Positions 1 to 6,155 of a DNA stretch of 7,483 nt are shown here, one piece after another. The position numbers and the translations under genes are program-made. Below the pieces are notes generated by a model that was not told where the DNA came from, ran no database searches, and was given only the letters and a program-made list of their open reading frames with translations. The DNA is from Balneolaceae bacterium. GTDB lineage: Bacteria > Bacteroidota > Rhodothermia > Balneolales > Balneolaceae. Position 1 is the first letter of the stretch. Each line of letters begins with the position of its first letter. The stretch covers positions 1 to 7,483 of the forward strand of contig SLGA01000256.1 of assembly GCA_007123985.1 (NCBI GenBank). The letters are read 5' to 3'.

Positions 1-545
1 ACTTCATACGTTTTCTTTAACTGATAGCTGGGATGCATAAGTCGATGAGCCAGATCACCATCATTAGTTAGTACTATCAGCCCGGTTGTATTTCGGTCTA
101 CACGCCCCACCGGGTAAACTCTGTGGCCGGTTGCATCTTCTACTACATCAAGAACGGTGTTACGGTCTTTTTCATCATTGGTAGTACTGATTGTATCACG
201 GCCTTTATTCAGTAAAATATATACAAATGGCTCCAGAGAGAGGTGCTGTCTCTCAACCTCTACATTATCGGTGGGTTTTATTTTCGTACCAAGTTCGGTA
301 ACCACCTTGCCATTTACTTTTACTTTTCCGGCTTCAACTAATTCATCAGCCTCCCTGCGCGAGCAGTACCCCGCATGGGCGATAAATTTATTGATGCGAA
401 TTTCATCTTCAATTACCTGTTTTTGTGATGCTGTAGCCGAGCGGTTAGAAAACTCTTTTGCCTTATTCTTTTCACGGTTCAGCACAGGACGTTTTTTTTT
501 GCCCCCTCTTTCTTGATTTGAGCTATTTTGTCTTTTTTTACGCAT
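1..545 (-). CDS. RsuA/RluB-family rRNA pseudouridine synthase, N-terminal 181 residues (runs off left edge)
   Basis: This enzyme family isomerises a specific uridine in 16S or 23S rRNA to pseudouridine in the cytoplasm. The visible part starts at ATG 545-543 and stays open to the window edge, so the C-terminal part is missing. Residues 1-45 are a lysine/arginine/asparagine-rich low-complexity tail. Residues about 50-95 form an S4 RNA-binding domain (INKFIAHAGYCSRREADELV, then KVKVNGK). Residues 146-155 carry the catalytic signature GRVDRNTTGL, with the predicted nucleophile Asp150, followed by LTNDGDLAHRLMHP, as in RsuA, RluB, RluE and RluF. The RsuA/RluB family assignment is secure. The exact target (RluB-like 23S or RsuA-like 16S) cannot be fixed from this fragment, so no symbol is given. 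It lies about 100 bp downstream of yidD on the same strand and may be cotranscribed or have its own promoter. Confidence 0.93.
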   Translation of the reverse strand, partial: MRKKRQNSSNQERGGKKKRPVLNREKNKAKEFSNRSATASQKQVIEDEIRINKFIAHAGYCSRREADELVEAGKVKVNGKVVTELGTKIKPTDNVEVERQHLSLEPFVYILLNKGRDTISTTNDEKDRNTVLDVVEDATGHRVYPVGRVDRNTTGLIVLTNDGDLAHRLMHPSYQLKKTYE

Positions 546-576
546 AACAGAGTTTAAACATTTTGATTGAATTATT

Positions 577-607
577 TAAAAAATGAGCGGATTAAATCGG
601 GTCGCTC
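577..607 (-). terminator. Weak rho-independent terminator candidate after yidD
   Basis: Read on the minus strand, GAGCG (607-603) pairs with CGCTC (589-585) across a 13-nt loop and is followed by A and six Ts (583-578). It begins 39 nt beyond the yidD stop codon. The 5-bp stem is short and the loop long, so it would be at best a partial terminator between yidD and the pseudouridine synthase gene. Confidence 0.3.
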
Positions 608-645
608 GAAAATCATCCCCTGGTAGTTGATCGTTAAGGTATTCG

Positions 646-933
646 TTACTCAGAAGAAGAATCCTTTTTCTTTGGAACCGGATCTACACCGGATGTTCCC
701 CAGGGGTGGCACTTCCCTACTCGTTTCAAGCCGAGCCAGGTTCCTTTAAAAAACCCCCACTCTTTTACTGCCTCTATCATGTAATTTGAACAGGTTGGGT
801 AGTGCCTGCAATTTGACCCCAAAAAAGGTGAAATAGCAAGTTGATAGAAGCGCACCAATTTGATGAGTACCCAGCTTAAAATCCTGCCGATATACTTAAC
901 GATCAATTTCAAAACGAGTACCACCTTTCTCAT
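646..933 (-). CDS. yidD: Membrane protein insertion efficiency factor YidD
   Basis: YidD is a small membrane-associated protein that helps YidC insert inner-membrane proteins. The 95-residue product shows the family signature in order: RFYQLAISPFLG (28-39), C42 and YPTCSNY (45-51), then GLKRVGKCHP (68-77) and GVDPVP (82-87). The three cysteines C42, C48 and C75 are at the usual places. The N-terminal stretch (about 3-27) is hydrophobic and amphipathic, roughly ten residues longer than in E. coli YidD. The start used, ATG 933-931, gives a 38-bp overlap with the end of cysS; AAGG directly precedes it and GGAG lies 12 nt upstream. The more usual neighbours rpmH, rnpA and yidC are not in view: here it sits behind cysS and is probably translationally coupled to it. 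Identity is secure; the exact start is less so. Confidence 0.95.
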   Translation of the reverse strand: MRKVVLVLKLIVKYIGRILSWVLIKLVRFYQLAISPFLGSNCRHYPTCSNYMIEAVKEWGFFKGTWLGLKRVGKCHPWGTSGVDPVPKKKDSSSE

Positions 934-2407
934 CCTTCAGGCGAACTCCAATTTCCTGTAGTTCGTCTCTGATTTTATCAGATGTGGCAAAATCTTTGTT
1001 CTCCCTGGCCTCTTTCCTGATTTCGATGAGAAGTTCAATCAACTCATCTGTGATGCCCTCTTCACCGGCAGTTTCATTATTCAGCCCAAGAACCACAAAA
1101 ACAAACTGATCAACGGTGTTTACCAATTCATGAAGTGCACTCTCAGAAAGTTCATTTTTTAATAACTGCCCATTGTGAAGAGCATTAATCTTTGAAGATA
1201 AATCAAAAAGTGCGGCCAATACCTGCGCTGTATTAAAATCATCGTTCATTGCATCATGGCATCTGCTGCAGATATCCAGAATTTCTTTATCAAACGGGCC
1301 AACAGATTCAGAAAATTCAGGTGAGCTTTTCATCTCATTTAACAGTGTAACAGCAGCCATCAAACGGTTAAATCCTTTTTCAGCTGCAGCAAGTGCATCA
1401 TTCGAGAAATCAATTTTACTGCGATAGTGCGACTGAAGTATCAAAAAGCGCACTACCATCGGGCTGTATGCTTTTGCAAGCTTTTCGTGACGACCTTCAA
1501 ACAGTTCATCCAGATTGATAAAGTTTCCGGCTGATTTGCTCATCTTTGCCCCATCGATGGTAATCATGTTGTTATGAATCCAATAGTTTACCGGATCGTG
1601 ACCATGAGCACTTCTGCATTGAGCAATTTCTGCTTCATGATGTGGAAACTGCAGATCGAGCCCACCACCGTGGATATCAAATTTATTCCCCAGATATTTC
1701 AGGCTCATTGCGGTACACTCAAGGTGCCAGCCGGGGTAACCTTCTCCCCAGGGGGATTCCCACCGCATAATGTGCGATGGTGTGGCTTTTTTCCAAAGCG
1801 CAAAATCATGCGGACTTTTTTTCTCTTCTATTCCTGCTGTATCGCGGCTGCCGGCCTGAAGATCTTCCAAAATTTTTCCGGATAACTGACCATAAGGATT
1901 CTCCTGCCGGTATTTCTCTAAATCGAAGTAAATGTTACCGTTTACCTCGTATCCGTAACCATTGTCAACAATTTTCTTAATGAGCGCTATCTGCTCGATG
2001 ATGTGACCGGTTGCTGTGGGCTCAATATCCGGCCTGAGGCAATGCAGAAGATCCATTCCCTTATGATAACTGATGGTGTATTTTTGAACAATTTCCATCG
2101 GTTCTACTTCTTCGATACGGGCTTTTTTTGCAATTTTATCCTCACCCTGCTCTGTTTCTTCCTGTTCAAGGTGGCCAACATCAGTAATATTACGAACGTA
2201 GCGAACTTTATAACCCAAAAATTTCAGATATCGATATATAACATCAAACGTTACAGCTGCGCGGGCGTGTCCCAGATGCGGATCACCATAAACCGTAGGC
2301 CCGCAAACATACAACCCAACAAAAGGCGGGTTGATCGGAATAAACTCTTCCTTTTTACGCGAAAGGCTGTTATATATGAATAACGCAGGTACTTCTTTTT
2401 GAGACAT
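896..2407 (-). CDS. cysS: Cysteine--tRNA ligase (cysteinyl-tRNA synthetase)
   Basis: This class I aminoacyl-tRNA synthetase charges tRNA-Cys with cysteine using ATP in the cytoplasm. The 503-residue product is slightly longer than the E. coli enzyme (461). The HIGH-type motif is HLGH at 44-47, just after YVCGPTVYGDP (33-43), and the KMSKS motif is at 288-292. The zinc site that selects cysteine is complete: C35, C231 (WHLECTAMS), H256 and E260. The 25-residue spacing from C231 to H256 and 4-residue spacing to E260 match the E. coli enzyme. The C-terminal part, about 350-500, is the helical DALR-type and anticodon-binding region, ending RFEIDR. The start is ATG 2407-2405, 31 bp after the folE stop, and the 3' end overlaps yidD. 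This is an essential single-copy function in most bacteria. All key residues are present and nothing suggests decay. Confidence 0.98.
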   Translation of the reverse strand: MSQKEVPALFIYNSLSRKKEEFIPINPPFVGLYVCGPTVYGDPHLGHARAAVTFDVIYRYLKFLGYKVRYVRNITDVGHLEQEETEQGEDKIAKKARIEEVEPMEIVQKYTISYHKGMDLLHCLRPDIEPTATGHIIEQIALIKKIVDNGYGYEVNGNIYFDLEKYRQENPYGQLSGKILEDLQAGSRDTAGIEEKKSPHDFALWKKATPSHIMRWESPWGEGYPGWHLECTAMSLKYLGNKFDIHGGGLDLQFPHHEAEIAQCRSAHGHDPVNYWIHNNMITIDGAKMSKSAGNFINLDELFEGRHEKLAKAYSPMVVRFLILQSHYRSKIDFSNDALAAAEKGFNRLMAAVTLLNEMKSSPEFSESVGPFDKEILDICSRCHDAMNDDFNTAQVLAALFDLSSKINALHNGQLLKNELSESALHELVNTVDQFVFVVLGLNNETAGEEGITDELIELLIEIRKEARENKDFATSDKIRDELQEIGVRLKDEKGGTRFEIDR

Positions 2408-2438
2408 GATTGATCTGTAAAACTGTAAAATTTCCGGG

Positions 2439-3143
2439 CTACATTTCCGTATCGGCCTTTATGTAGTCAATAAACTTTTGTTTGGTTGTTTCTTCGTTGA
2501 AAACACCGCTGTACTCAACCGTTACAGTACTGCTCTGCTTATCTTTAATACCACGGGTTGATACACATAAGTGTTTGCTCTCAATAAAAACCGCAACATC
2601 TTCGGTTTGCATCGTCTTTTTTAACTCTTCTGCAATCTGAAGGGTGAGCCTCTCCTGTACCTGTGGACGGCTGGAGAAGTACTCCACAATCCTGTTTATT
2701 TTGGATAAACCAATAACATTACCTGAGCTGACATACGCAACATGAGCTTTCCCTAAAAATGGCAGGAAGTGGTGTTCACAAAATGAGGTTACGTCAATAT
2801 TCTTCACCACCACCATATCATTATAATCGAACTTATTGTCAAATTTACTGGCTTTTGGTTTATTCTTTGGATTTAATCCACTGAAGATCTCTTTTACATA
2901 CATTTTGGCAACACGCTGAGGTGTTCCCTGCAAGCTTTGATCGGTTAAATCTAACCCCAGCACGTGCATTATTTCAGCAAAATGGATTTTAATTTTTTCA
3001 ATTTTTTCTTCTTCACTCAGATCAAAAGCATCGCTTCTTAACGGAGTCTCAATTGAAGTTGCTAAGTGATTATCCCCAATTTCTTCAATTATTTCCGGCT
3101 CCACTTCAAGTGTACCGGCGCTGTTTTTTTCTTCTTTGCTCAT
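2439..3143 (-). CDS. folE: GTP cyclohydrolase I
   Basis: The enzyme converts GTP to 7,8-dihydroneopterin triphosphate, the first step of tetrahydrofolate synthesis and in some bacteria of queuosine or biopterin routes. From ATG 3143-3141 the product has 234 residues (E. coli 222). Zinc ligands are visible as C122, H125 (FCEHHFLPF) and C193 (HLCVSTRG). The C122-to-C193 spacing of 71 equals that of E. coli C110-C181. Other family blocks are GTPQRVAKMY, IGLSKINRIVEYF and RPQVQERLT. An in-frame ATG at 3212 would add 23 residues (starting MILGQEPV). It was not chosen because those residues fall outside the family's usual length, and because promoter-like AT-rich sequence (TAGAAT on the minus strand near 3178) lies there. 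Residues about 1-45 are acidic and poorly conserved, as is normal for the family. It heads the folE-cysS-yidD run. No riboswitch structure was recognised upstream. Confidence 0.96.
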   Translation of the reverse strand: MSKEEKNSAGTLEVEPEIIEEIGDNHLATSIETPLRSDAFDLSEEEKIEKIKIHFAEIMHVLGLDLTDQSLQGTPQRVAKMYVKEIFSGLNPKNKPKASKFDNKFDYNDMVVVKNIDVTSFCEHHFLPFLGKAHVAYVSSGNVIGLSKINRIVEYFSSRPQVQERLTLQIAEELKKTMQTEDVAVFIESKHLCVSTRGIKDKQSSTVTVEYSGVFNEETTKQKFIDYIKADTEM

Positions 3144-3252
3144 TAACTTTATGCCAAATGTCTTAAAAAATGTTACAGATTCTAAAAATACGGGTTCCTG
3201 CCCCAATATCATAATGGTGCCGTTGCCGACTACTTCTCTTTGCTGATCCTGA

Positions 3253-3354
3253 TTATGATGGATTCGGATACTTTTTCAGAGCATAAAACCTGTAGAACAG
3301 TGACCCACCCATATCAAATACCTTCCGGAATCTTTTCGTTCTGAAAAGCTGCAT
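3253..3354 (-). CDS. Possible small basic, aromatic-rich protein of 33 residues (unrecognised)
   Basis: A minus-strand ORF from ATG 3354-3352 to TAA 3255-3253 encodes 33 residues starting MQLFRTKRFRKVFDMGG and ending YALKKYPNPS. It is strongly basic (four Arg and three Lys) and rich in Phe and Tyr. The frame stays open well upstream of the ATG, back to about 3455, which is longer than expected by chance in AT-rich DNA. It lies 110 bp upstream of folE in the same direction, so it could be a leader gene of that operon. Against it are the short length, no good Shine-Dalgarno and no recognised family. It may equally be a chance ORF in the leader region. Confidence 0.22.
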   Translation of the reverse strand: MQLFRTKRFRKVFDMGGSLFYRFYALKKYPNPS

Positions 3355-3397
3355 TTGCTTCGATTCAGAACTCCGGTATATCCTTAATCGTGTGCTT

Positions 3398-3431
3398 TTT
3401 GAGCAAATATTTCTTTTATTACTATATATTG
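3398..3431 (+). promoter_or_regulatory. Promoter candidate for the HU gene pair
   Basis: TTGAGC (3399-3404) is followed after 18 bp by TATATA (3423-3428), 17 bp before the HU ATG. In Bacteroidota terms, TTTG (3398-3401) and TATATTG (3425-3431) loosely resemble the -33 TTTG and -7 TAnnTTTG elements. The region is AT-rich and the only obvious candidate upstream of the HU genes. The match is imperfect, and the implied leader would be very short. Confidence 0.35.
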
Positions 3432-3445
3432 TAATACCTTTAGTT

Positions 3446-3739
3446 ATGAATTATAAACAGCTCATAGATAAGCTTTCGGAACAGACCGGTAACACCAAAA
3501 CAAGAACCAAAGAGATTCTTGGCGATGCCGTTACTGTTTTAACTGAGCAGCTCAGTGATGGAAAAGGTGTGTCCATCCCCGATCTTGGCACATTCAGCAC
3601 AAAAGTTACTGAGCAGAAAAAAGTGTACAACCCTCACTACGACGCGTACATGATGGTTCCTCCAAAACGAGTGGTGGAATTTAGCCCTGCTGCAGGGCTC
3701 AAAGAGGAAGTTAAGTTCTTGGATTCCGGCGATGAGTGA
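3446..3739 (+). CDS. HU/IHF-family DNA-binding protein
   Basis: HU proteins are small basic dimers that bend and compact DNA in the nucleoid. The 97-residue product has the HU fold in order: two helices (MNYKQLIDKLSEQTGNTKTR to about 37), the VSIPDLGTFSTKV turn and strand (42-54), the DNA-binding arm with the NP pair at 62-63, and the closing strand and helix PPKRVVEFSPAAGLKEEV (72-89). The arm sequence (YNPHYDAYMM) differs from the classic RNPQTG and is of the kind seen in Bacteroidota HU-like proteins. ATG 3446 was chosen because the Met aligns with the family start. An upstream GTG at 3392 would add 18 mostly hydrophobic residues that are simply the AT-rich promoter read as protein. Its last 8 bp overlap the start of the next gene, which also has an HU domain, so the two are translationally coupled. 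Whether they pair as a heterodimer is an inference. Confidence 0.92.
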   Translation: MNYKQLIDKLSEQTGNTKTRTKEILGDAVTVLTEQLSDGKGVSIPDLGTFSTKVTEQKKVYNPHYDAYMMVPPKRVVEFSPAAGLKEEVKFLDSGDE

Positions 3740-4919
3740 AAAAATCACCTTTAAAGAGCTGGTCGAGCTTATTTCCAGGCAATCGAACCAGAGCCAAAGT
3801 TCTGCCAACAGCTTCATACATGAGCTTGTGCAAATCATTGAAGGCGGCCTGAAGAAAAGCGGCTCGGTAAGTATATCCGGCTTCGGGAAATTTGAACTTC
3901 GGTGGATGAACGAGCGTCCCGGTACAAATCCCCAAACCGGTGAAGAGATTACAATTCCCGGCCAGAATAAAGTGGTATTCAAGCCCTATAAGGCACTCCG
4001 CGAGGATGTGAACAAGCCATTTGCAAGCCTCAAATCAACTGTAATTGGTGGATCAGGTGCAAAATCAGCAGAAAATGAATCTGATTCTGAAAGCCGGATT
4101 GAAGATGAAAAAGATTCAACCAAAGAAATTGGCATACCTTTTATTGCTGCAAAAGCAAAAGAAGTGCGCAGGACATCTATTCCAATTGATGAATTGTTAA
4201 TTGAGCATGAGAATCCTCGCTTTCCTGAAGATGATCCCTTTGCGGGACTTACAGATTCCGATACTGATACCGAGGACGATTCATTTGTAATGATGCCACC
4301 GAGTTTGCCGAACGAGGAAAAAGTTGCCGAAGAGGTTCAAAAAGCGGGAGCATTTAAATGGTCGTATGCTGCTGCAGTAATCATTGCGCTTATAGCCTTT
4401 ATCATCCTCTTTTTTATGTTTCAGAGAATGGGTGATTCCGATCAGCCTGCTACTGCCGATCAAACCGAACAGCTTCTTACACCTGTTGAACCCGAAGCTT
4501 CAACAGCTGAAGCTGCACAAGAACCAGAATCTCCTCCACCTCAAACAGAATTTCAAACGGAAAATTACACAGTTGAACCCGGCGAATCACTATGGACAAT
4601 TGCTGAATCAAGACTTGGCAATCCATACCTTTGGCCGCTTCTTTATCAACTAAACAGTGATATTATTTCCAATCCCAATCAGCTTCCGGCCGTAGCTGAT
4701 ATTGATATACCCGTTGTTTCAAACCCCGAAAACCTCAATGAGTTCGAAAGAGAGCAGGTAGCACTCGGTTACTTTGCGCTTTACGAGTGGAACAGGGAAA
4801 ATAACCCGGATGAGGCCCGGTTTTTCCTCTGGGCTGTTGGGGTATTTTCGCCGGAAATTCTGGAACAACCCCCTTCTGAGGTGGATCCGGACGATCTGGC
4901 TTTTGCCCTGAACAGATAG
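3732..4919 (+). CDS. Membrane-anchored HU-domain and LysM-domain fusion protein
   Basis: The 395-residue protein combines domains normally found on opposite sides of the inner membrane. Residues 1-95 are an HU domain with ISGFGKFELR (48-57), the DNA-intercalating arm RPGTNPQTGEEITIPG (62-77) and VVFKPYKALRE (81-91), all well conserved. Residues 100-210 are a low-complexity acidic linker. Residues 211-230 (SYAAAVIIALIAFIILFFMF) form one transmembrane helix, preceded by KKK/RR-containing sequence and followed by an acidic Pro/Glu/Ala-rich stretch (235-275), consistent with N-in, C-out. Residues 278-329 are a LysM domain (YTVEPGESLWTIAESRLGNP, then WPLLYQLN and a closing DIDIPVV) expected to bind peptidoglycan. 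The tail 331-395 is not recognised. ATG 3732 overlaps the previous HU stop by 8 bp. The inferred role is a tether between chromosome and cell wall. HU domains fused to SPOR or other envelope domains are known in Bacteroidota; the function of this one is not established. Confidence 0.9.
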   Translation: MSEKITFKELVELISRQSNQSQSSANSFIHELVQIIEGGLKKSGSVSISGFGKFELRWMNERPGTNPQTGEEITIPGQNKVVFKPYKALREDVNKPFASLKSTVIGGSGAKSAENESDSESRIEDEKDSTKEIGIPFIAAKAKEVRRTSIPIDELLIEHENPRFPEDDPFAGLTDSDTDTEDDSFVMMPPSLPNEEKVAEEVQKAGAFKWSYAAAVIIALIAFIILFFMFQRMGDSDQPATADQTEQLLTPVEPEASTAEAAQEPESPPPQTEFQTENYTVEPGESLWTIAESRLGNPYLWPLLYQLNSDIISNPNQLPAVADIDIPVVSNPENLNEFEREQVALGYFALYEWNRENNPDEARFFLWAVGVFSPEILEQPPSEVDPDDLAFALNR

Positions 4920-4949
4920 ATCACATCTAAACCAAACTTTTCTAAAAAC

Positions 4950-4954
4950 AGGAG
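4950..4954 (+). promoter_or_regulatory. Shine-Dalgarno AGGAG before the Dabb gene
   Basis: AGGAG lies 5 nt before ATG 4960 and is the clearest Shine-Dalgarno sequence in the window. It fixes the start of the Dabb-domain gene and suggests efficient independent initiation there. Confidence 0.65.
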
Positions 4955-4959
4955 TACCT

Positions 4960-5271
4960 ATGATACGCCATATAGTAATGTGGAAACTTAAAGACGAAGC
5001 AGCAGGCGCAACAAAACAAAAAAACGCAGAAAAATTGAAGTTGATCCTTGAAGGGCTTCGGACAAATATTGACGAAATTAAAGCTGTTGAAGTAGGTATA
5101 CAGATAAACCCAGATGATGACCAGGCATACGATGTTGTACTGATTTGCGATTTCGAAACCGAGCTTGATTTTAAAATGTATACACGCAATCCACATCACA
5201 AAAAAGCTATCGATTTCATCAATCAGGTAACCGTGAAACGTCGGTTTGTTGACTATAACGTTGATCTTTGA
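4960..5271 (+). CDS. Dabb-family (stress-responsive A/B barrel) protein
   Basis: The 103-residue product is a single dimeric alpha/beta-barrel (Dabb) domain. It begins MIRHIVMWKLKDEA, the typical first strand (hHhVhWkhK), followed by a helix with KNAEKLKLILEGLR and a second strand block, VEVGIQINPDD. It then has YDVVLICDFETELDFKMYTRNPHHKKAIDFIN, matching the family block in which a Y..HP.H segment follows the third strand. Such proteins are small and cytoplasmic; some are plant stress proteins and some act as cyclases, but most bacterial members have no known substrate. It follows the HU-LysM gene by 40 bp, and its TGA shares one base with the ATG of the CHAD gene, so those two are surely co-translated. 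The biochemical function is not predictable here. Confidence 0.9.
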   Translation: MIRHIVMWKLKDEAAGATKQKNAEKLKLILEGLRTNIDEIKAVEVGIQINPDDDQAYDVVLICDFETELDFKMYTRNPHHKKAIDFINQVTVKRRFVDYNVDL

Positions 5272-6146
5272 TGCACAATTTGTTGAATGATTCAAACAAG
5301 TCAACCAACTGTACTGAGGTTTATGGTGCAATCGTTGCTGAGTTACTAAGTTATACTGCAACTGCAAAAAACCAGCCGGTTGAAGCAACCCATCAGACAC
5401 GCAAAAAGCTAAAACTGCTCAGAGCATTTGCAAAACTGATAAAGCCGGCGAGGAAAAGCTATGATTATAACAGTGTAAACATCCTGCTCAGAGACTGGGG
5501 CAGGGTGTTCTCTGATTTGAGGGATACTCATGTTCGGGATCTCATGCTTAGGGAGTTCGCTCAAAACTCTGAATATCGCGAAGAGGTATATCTGATTGAT
5601 CACTTGATTAATCTCAACAATGTTGAACTTTCTGTGCTTGAAAGCGCCTCATTGTATAGAGCTGATGAGTTCTCTACGCTTGAAGAAAATCTGAGAAATA
5701 ATCCGTTAATCAGAAAGTATTTTTCTGATCATACAAATACGCCACTGATTTTAGAAGGATATAACAACAGCTATCTGAAAAGCAGATATGCATTTAGAAG
5801 TGCATTCACAAATCACAACCCTGAAGATATACATGAATGGCGAAAGCGCGCAAAAGATCTTCAGTACCAGACTGAATTATTAATGTCTGCAGAAAGTGAT
5901 GAAAACCTGATGAATCTGCATGCGAATATCGCGGAAATCTGTGATGCTTTAGGTGCTGCAAATGATCTGCACATGCTTCAATCATGGATCGATGAGATCG
6001 CTAAATCTGATGAGAGTATTAACTTTTCAGTAATTCAGAATAAGATTAATTCTGCGAACCGAGATAGTATGAGTAAGGCAGAAAACCGTGGCAAACTATT
6101 CTATGAAACTTTTCAGGAGCCACTCTTAACTCTCATTTCTAAATAA
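5271..6146 (+). CDS. CHAD domain-containing protein
   Basis: CHAD domains are alpha-helical and bind inorganic polyphosphate through a basic surface. The 291-residue product carries the two repeated half-motifs: ATHQTRKKLKLLRAFAK (39-55, with H41, R44, K45) and IHEWRKRAKDLQYQTELL (187-204, with H188, R191, K192). LGAANDLHMLQSWIDEI (227-243) follows and matches the family's conserved LG..ND...L block. Basic positions are kept in both halves, so binding activity looks intact. ATG 5271 was chosen (TGATG overlap with the Dabb stop); a TTG at 5268 would only add one Met. No ppk, ppx or CYTH partner is visible. Its TAA stop is followed in the same frame by an Smr domain, so an ancestral or read-through CHAD-Smr product is possible but unproven. 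Confidence 0.92.
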   Translation: MHNLLNDSNKSTNCTEVYGAIVAELLSYTATAKNQPVEATHQTRKKLKLLRAFAKLIKPARKSYDYNSVNILLRDWGRVFSDLRDTHVRDLMLREFAQNSEYREEVYLIDHLINLNNVELSVLESASLYRADEFSTLEENLRNNPLIRKYFSDHTNTPLILEGYNNSYLKSRYAFRSAFTNHNPEDIHEWRKRAKDLQYQTELLMSAESDENLMNLHANIAEICDALGAANDLHMLQSWIDEIAKSDESINFSVIQNKINSANRDSMSKAENRGKLFYETFQEPLLTLISK

Positions 6147-6155
6147 CCCAGCAGT

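Larger units (their letters stand above)
3144..3445. other. Divergent intergenic region between folE and the HU genes
   Basis: About 300 bases separate the leftward folE start from the rightward HU start. The region must hold promoters for both directions. The right end (3391-3445) is AT-rich and carries the HU promoter candidate. The left end (3144-3215) is AT-rich upstream of folE. The middle holds a possible 33-codon ORF on the minus strand and a small perfect inverted repeat, CTTTTC-gttct-GAAAAG (3332-3348). No tRNA, small RNA or riboswitch was recognised. Confidence 0.6.

Noticed and set aside
157..516. Plus-strand ORF of 119 codons
   Set aside because: It is the antisense of the pseudouridine synthase, whose S4 and GRVDRNTTGL motifs are clear on the minus strand.
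1574..2383. Several plus-strand ORFs of 67-126 codons
   Set aside because: All lie inside cysS, which has complete catalytic motifs on the other strand; their residues show no family signature.
3144..3212. N-terminal extension of folE to ATG 3212
   Set aside because: It would lengthen the protein by 23 residues beyond the family's usual start and overlap promoter-like sequence; ATG 3143 fits better.
3213..3391. Possible tRNA or riboswitch between folE and HU
   Set aside because: No cloverleaf, T-loop (GGTTCGAATC-like) or known riboswitch core could be found on either strand.
3392..3445. GTG start giving the first HU protein a hydrophobic leader
   Set aside because: The extra 18 residues come from the AT-rich promoter region; HU proteins start at the MNYKQL-type Met and have no signal peptide.
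3539..3982. Minus-strand ORFs across the HU genes
   Set aside because: They are antisense to two HU domains with clear motifs.
4719..5400. Minus-strand ORFs of about 150 codons
   Set aside because: They are antisense to the HU-LysM, Dabb and CHAD genes and rich in improbable Cys/Ser/Phe runs.
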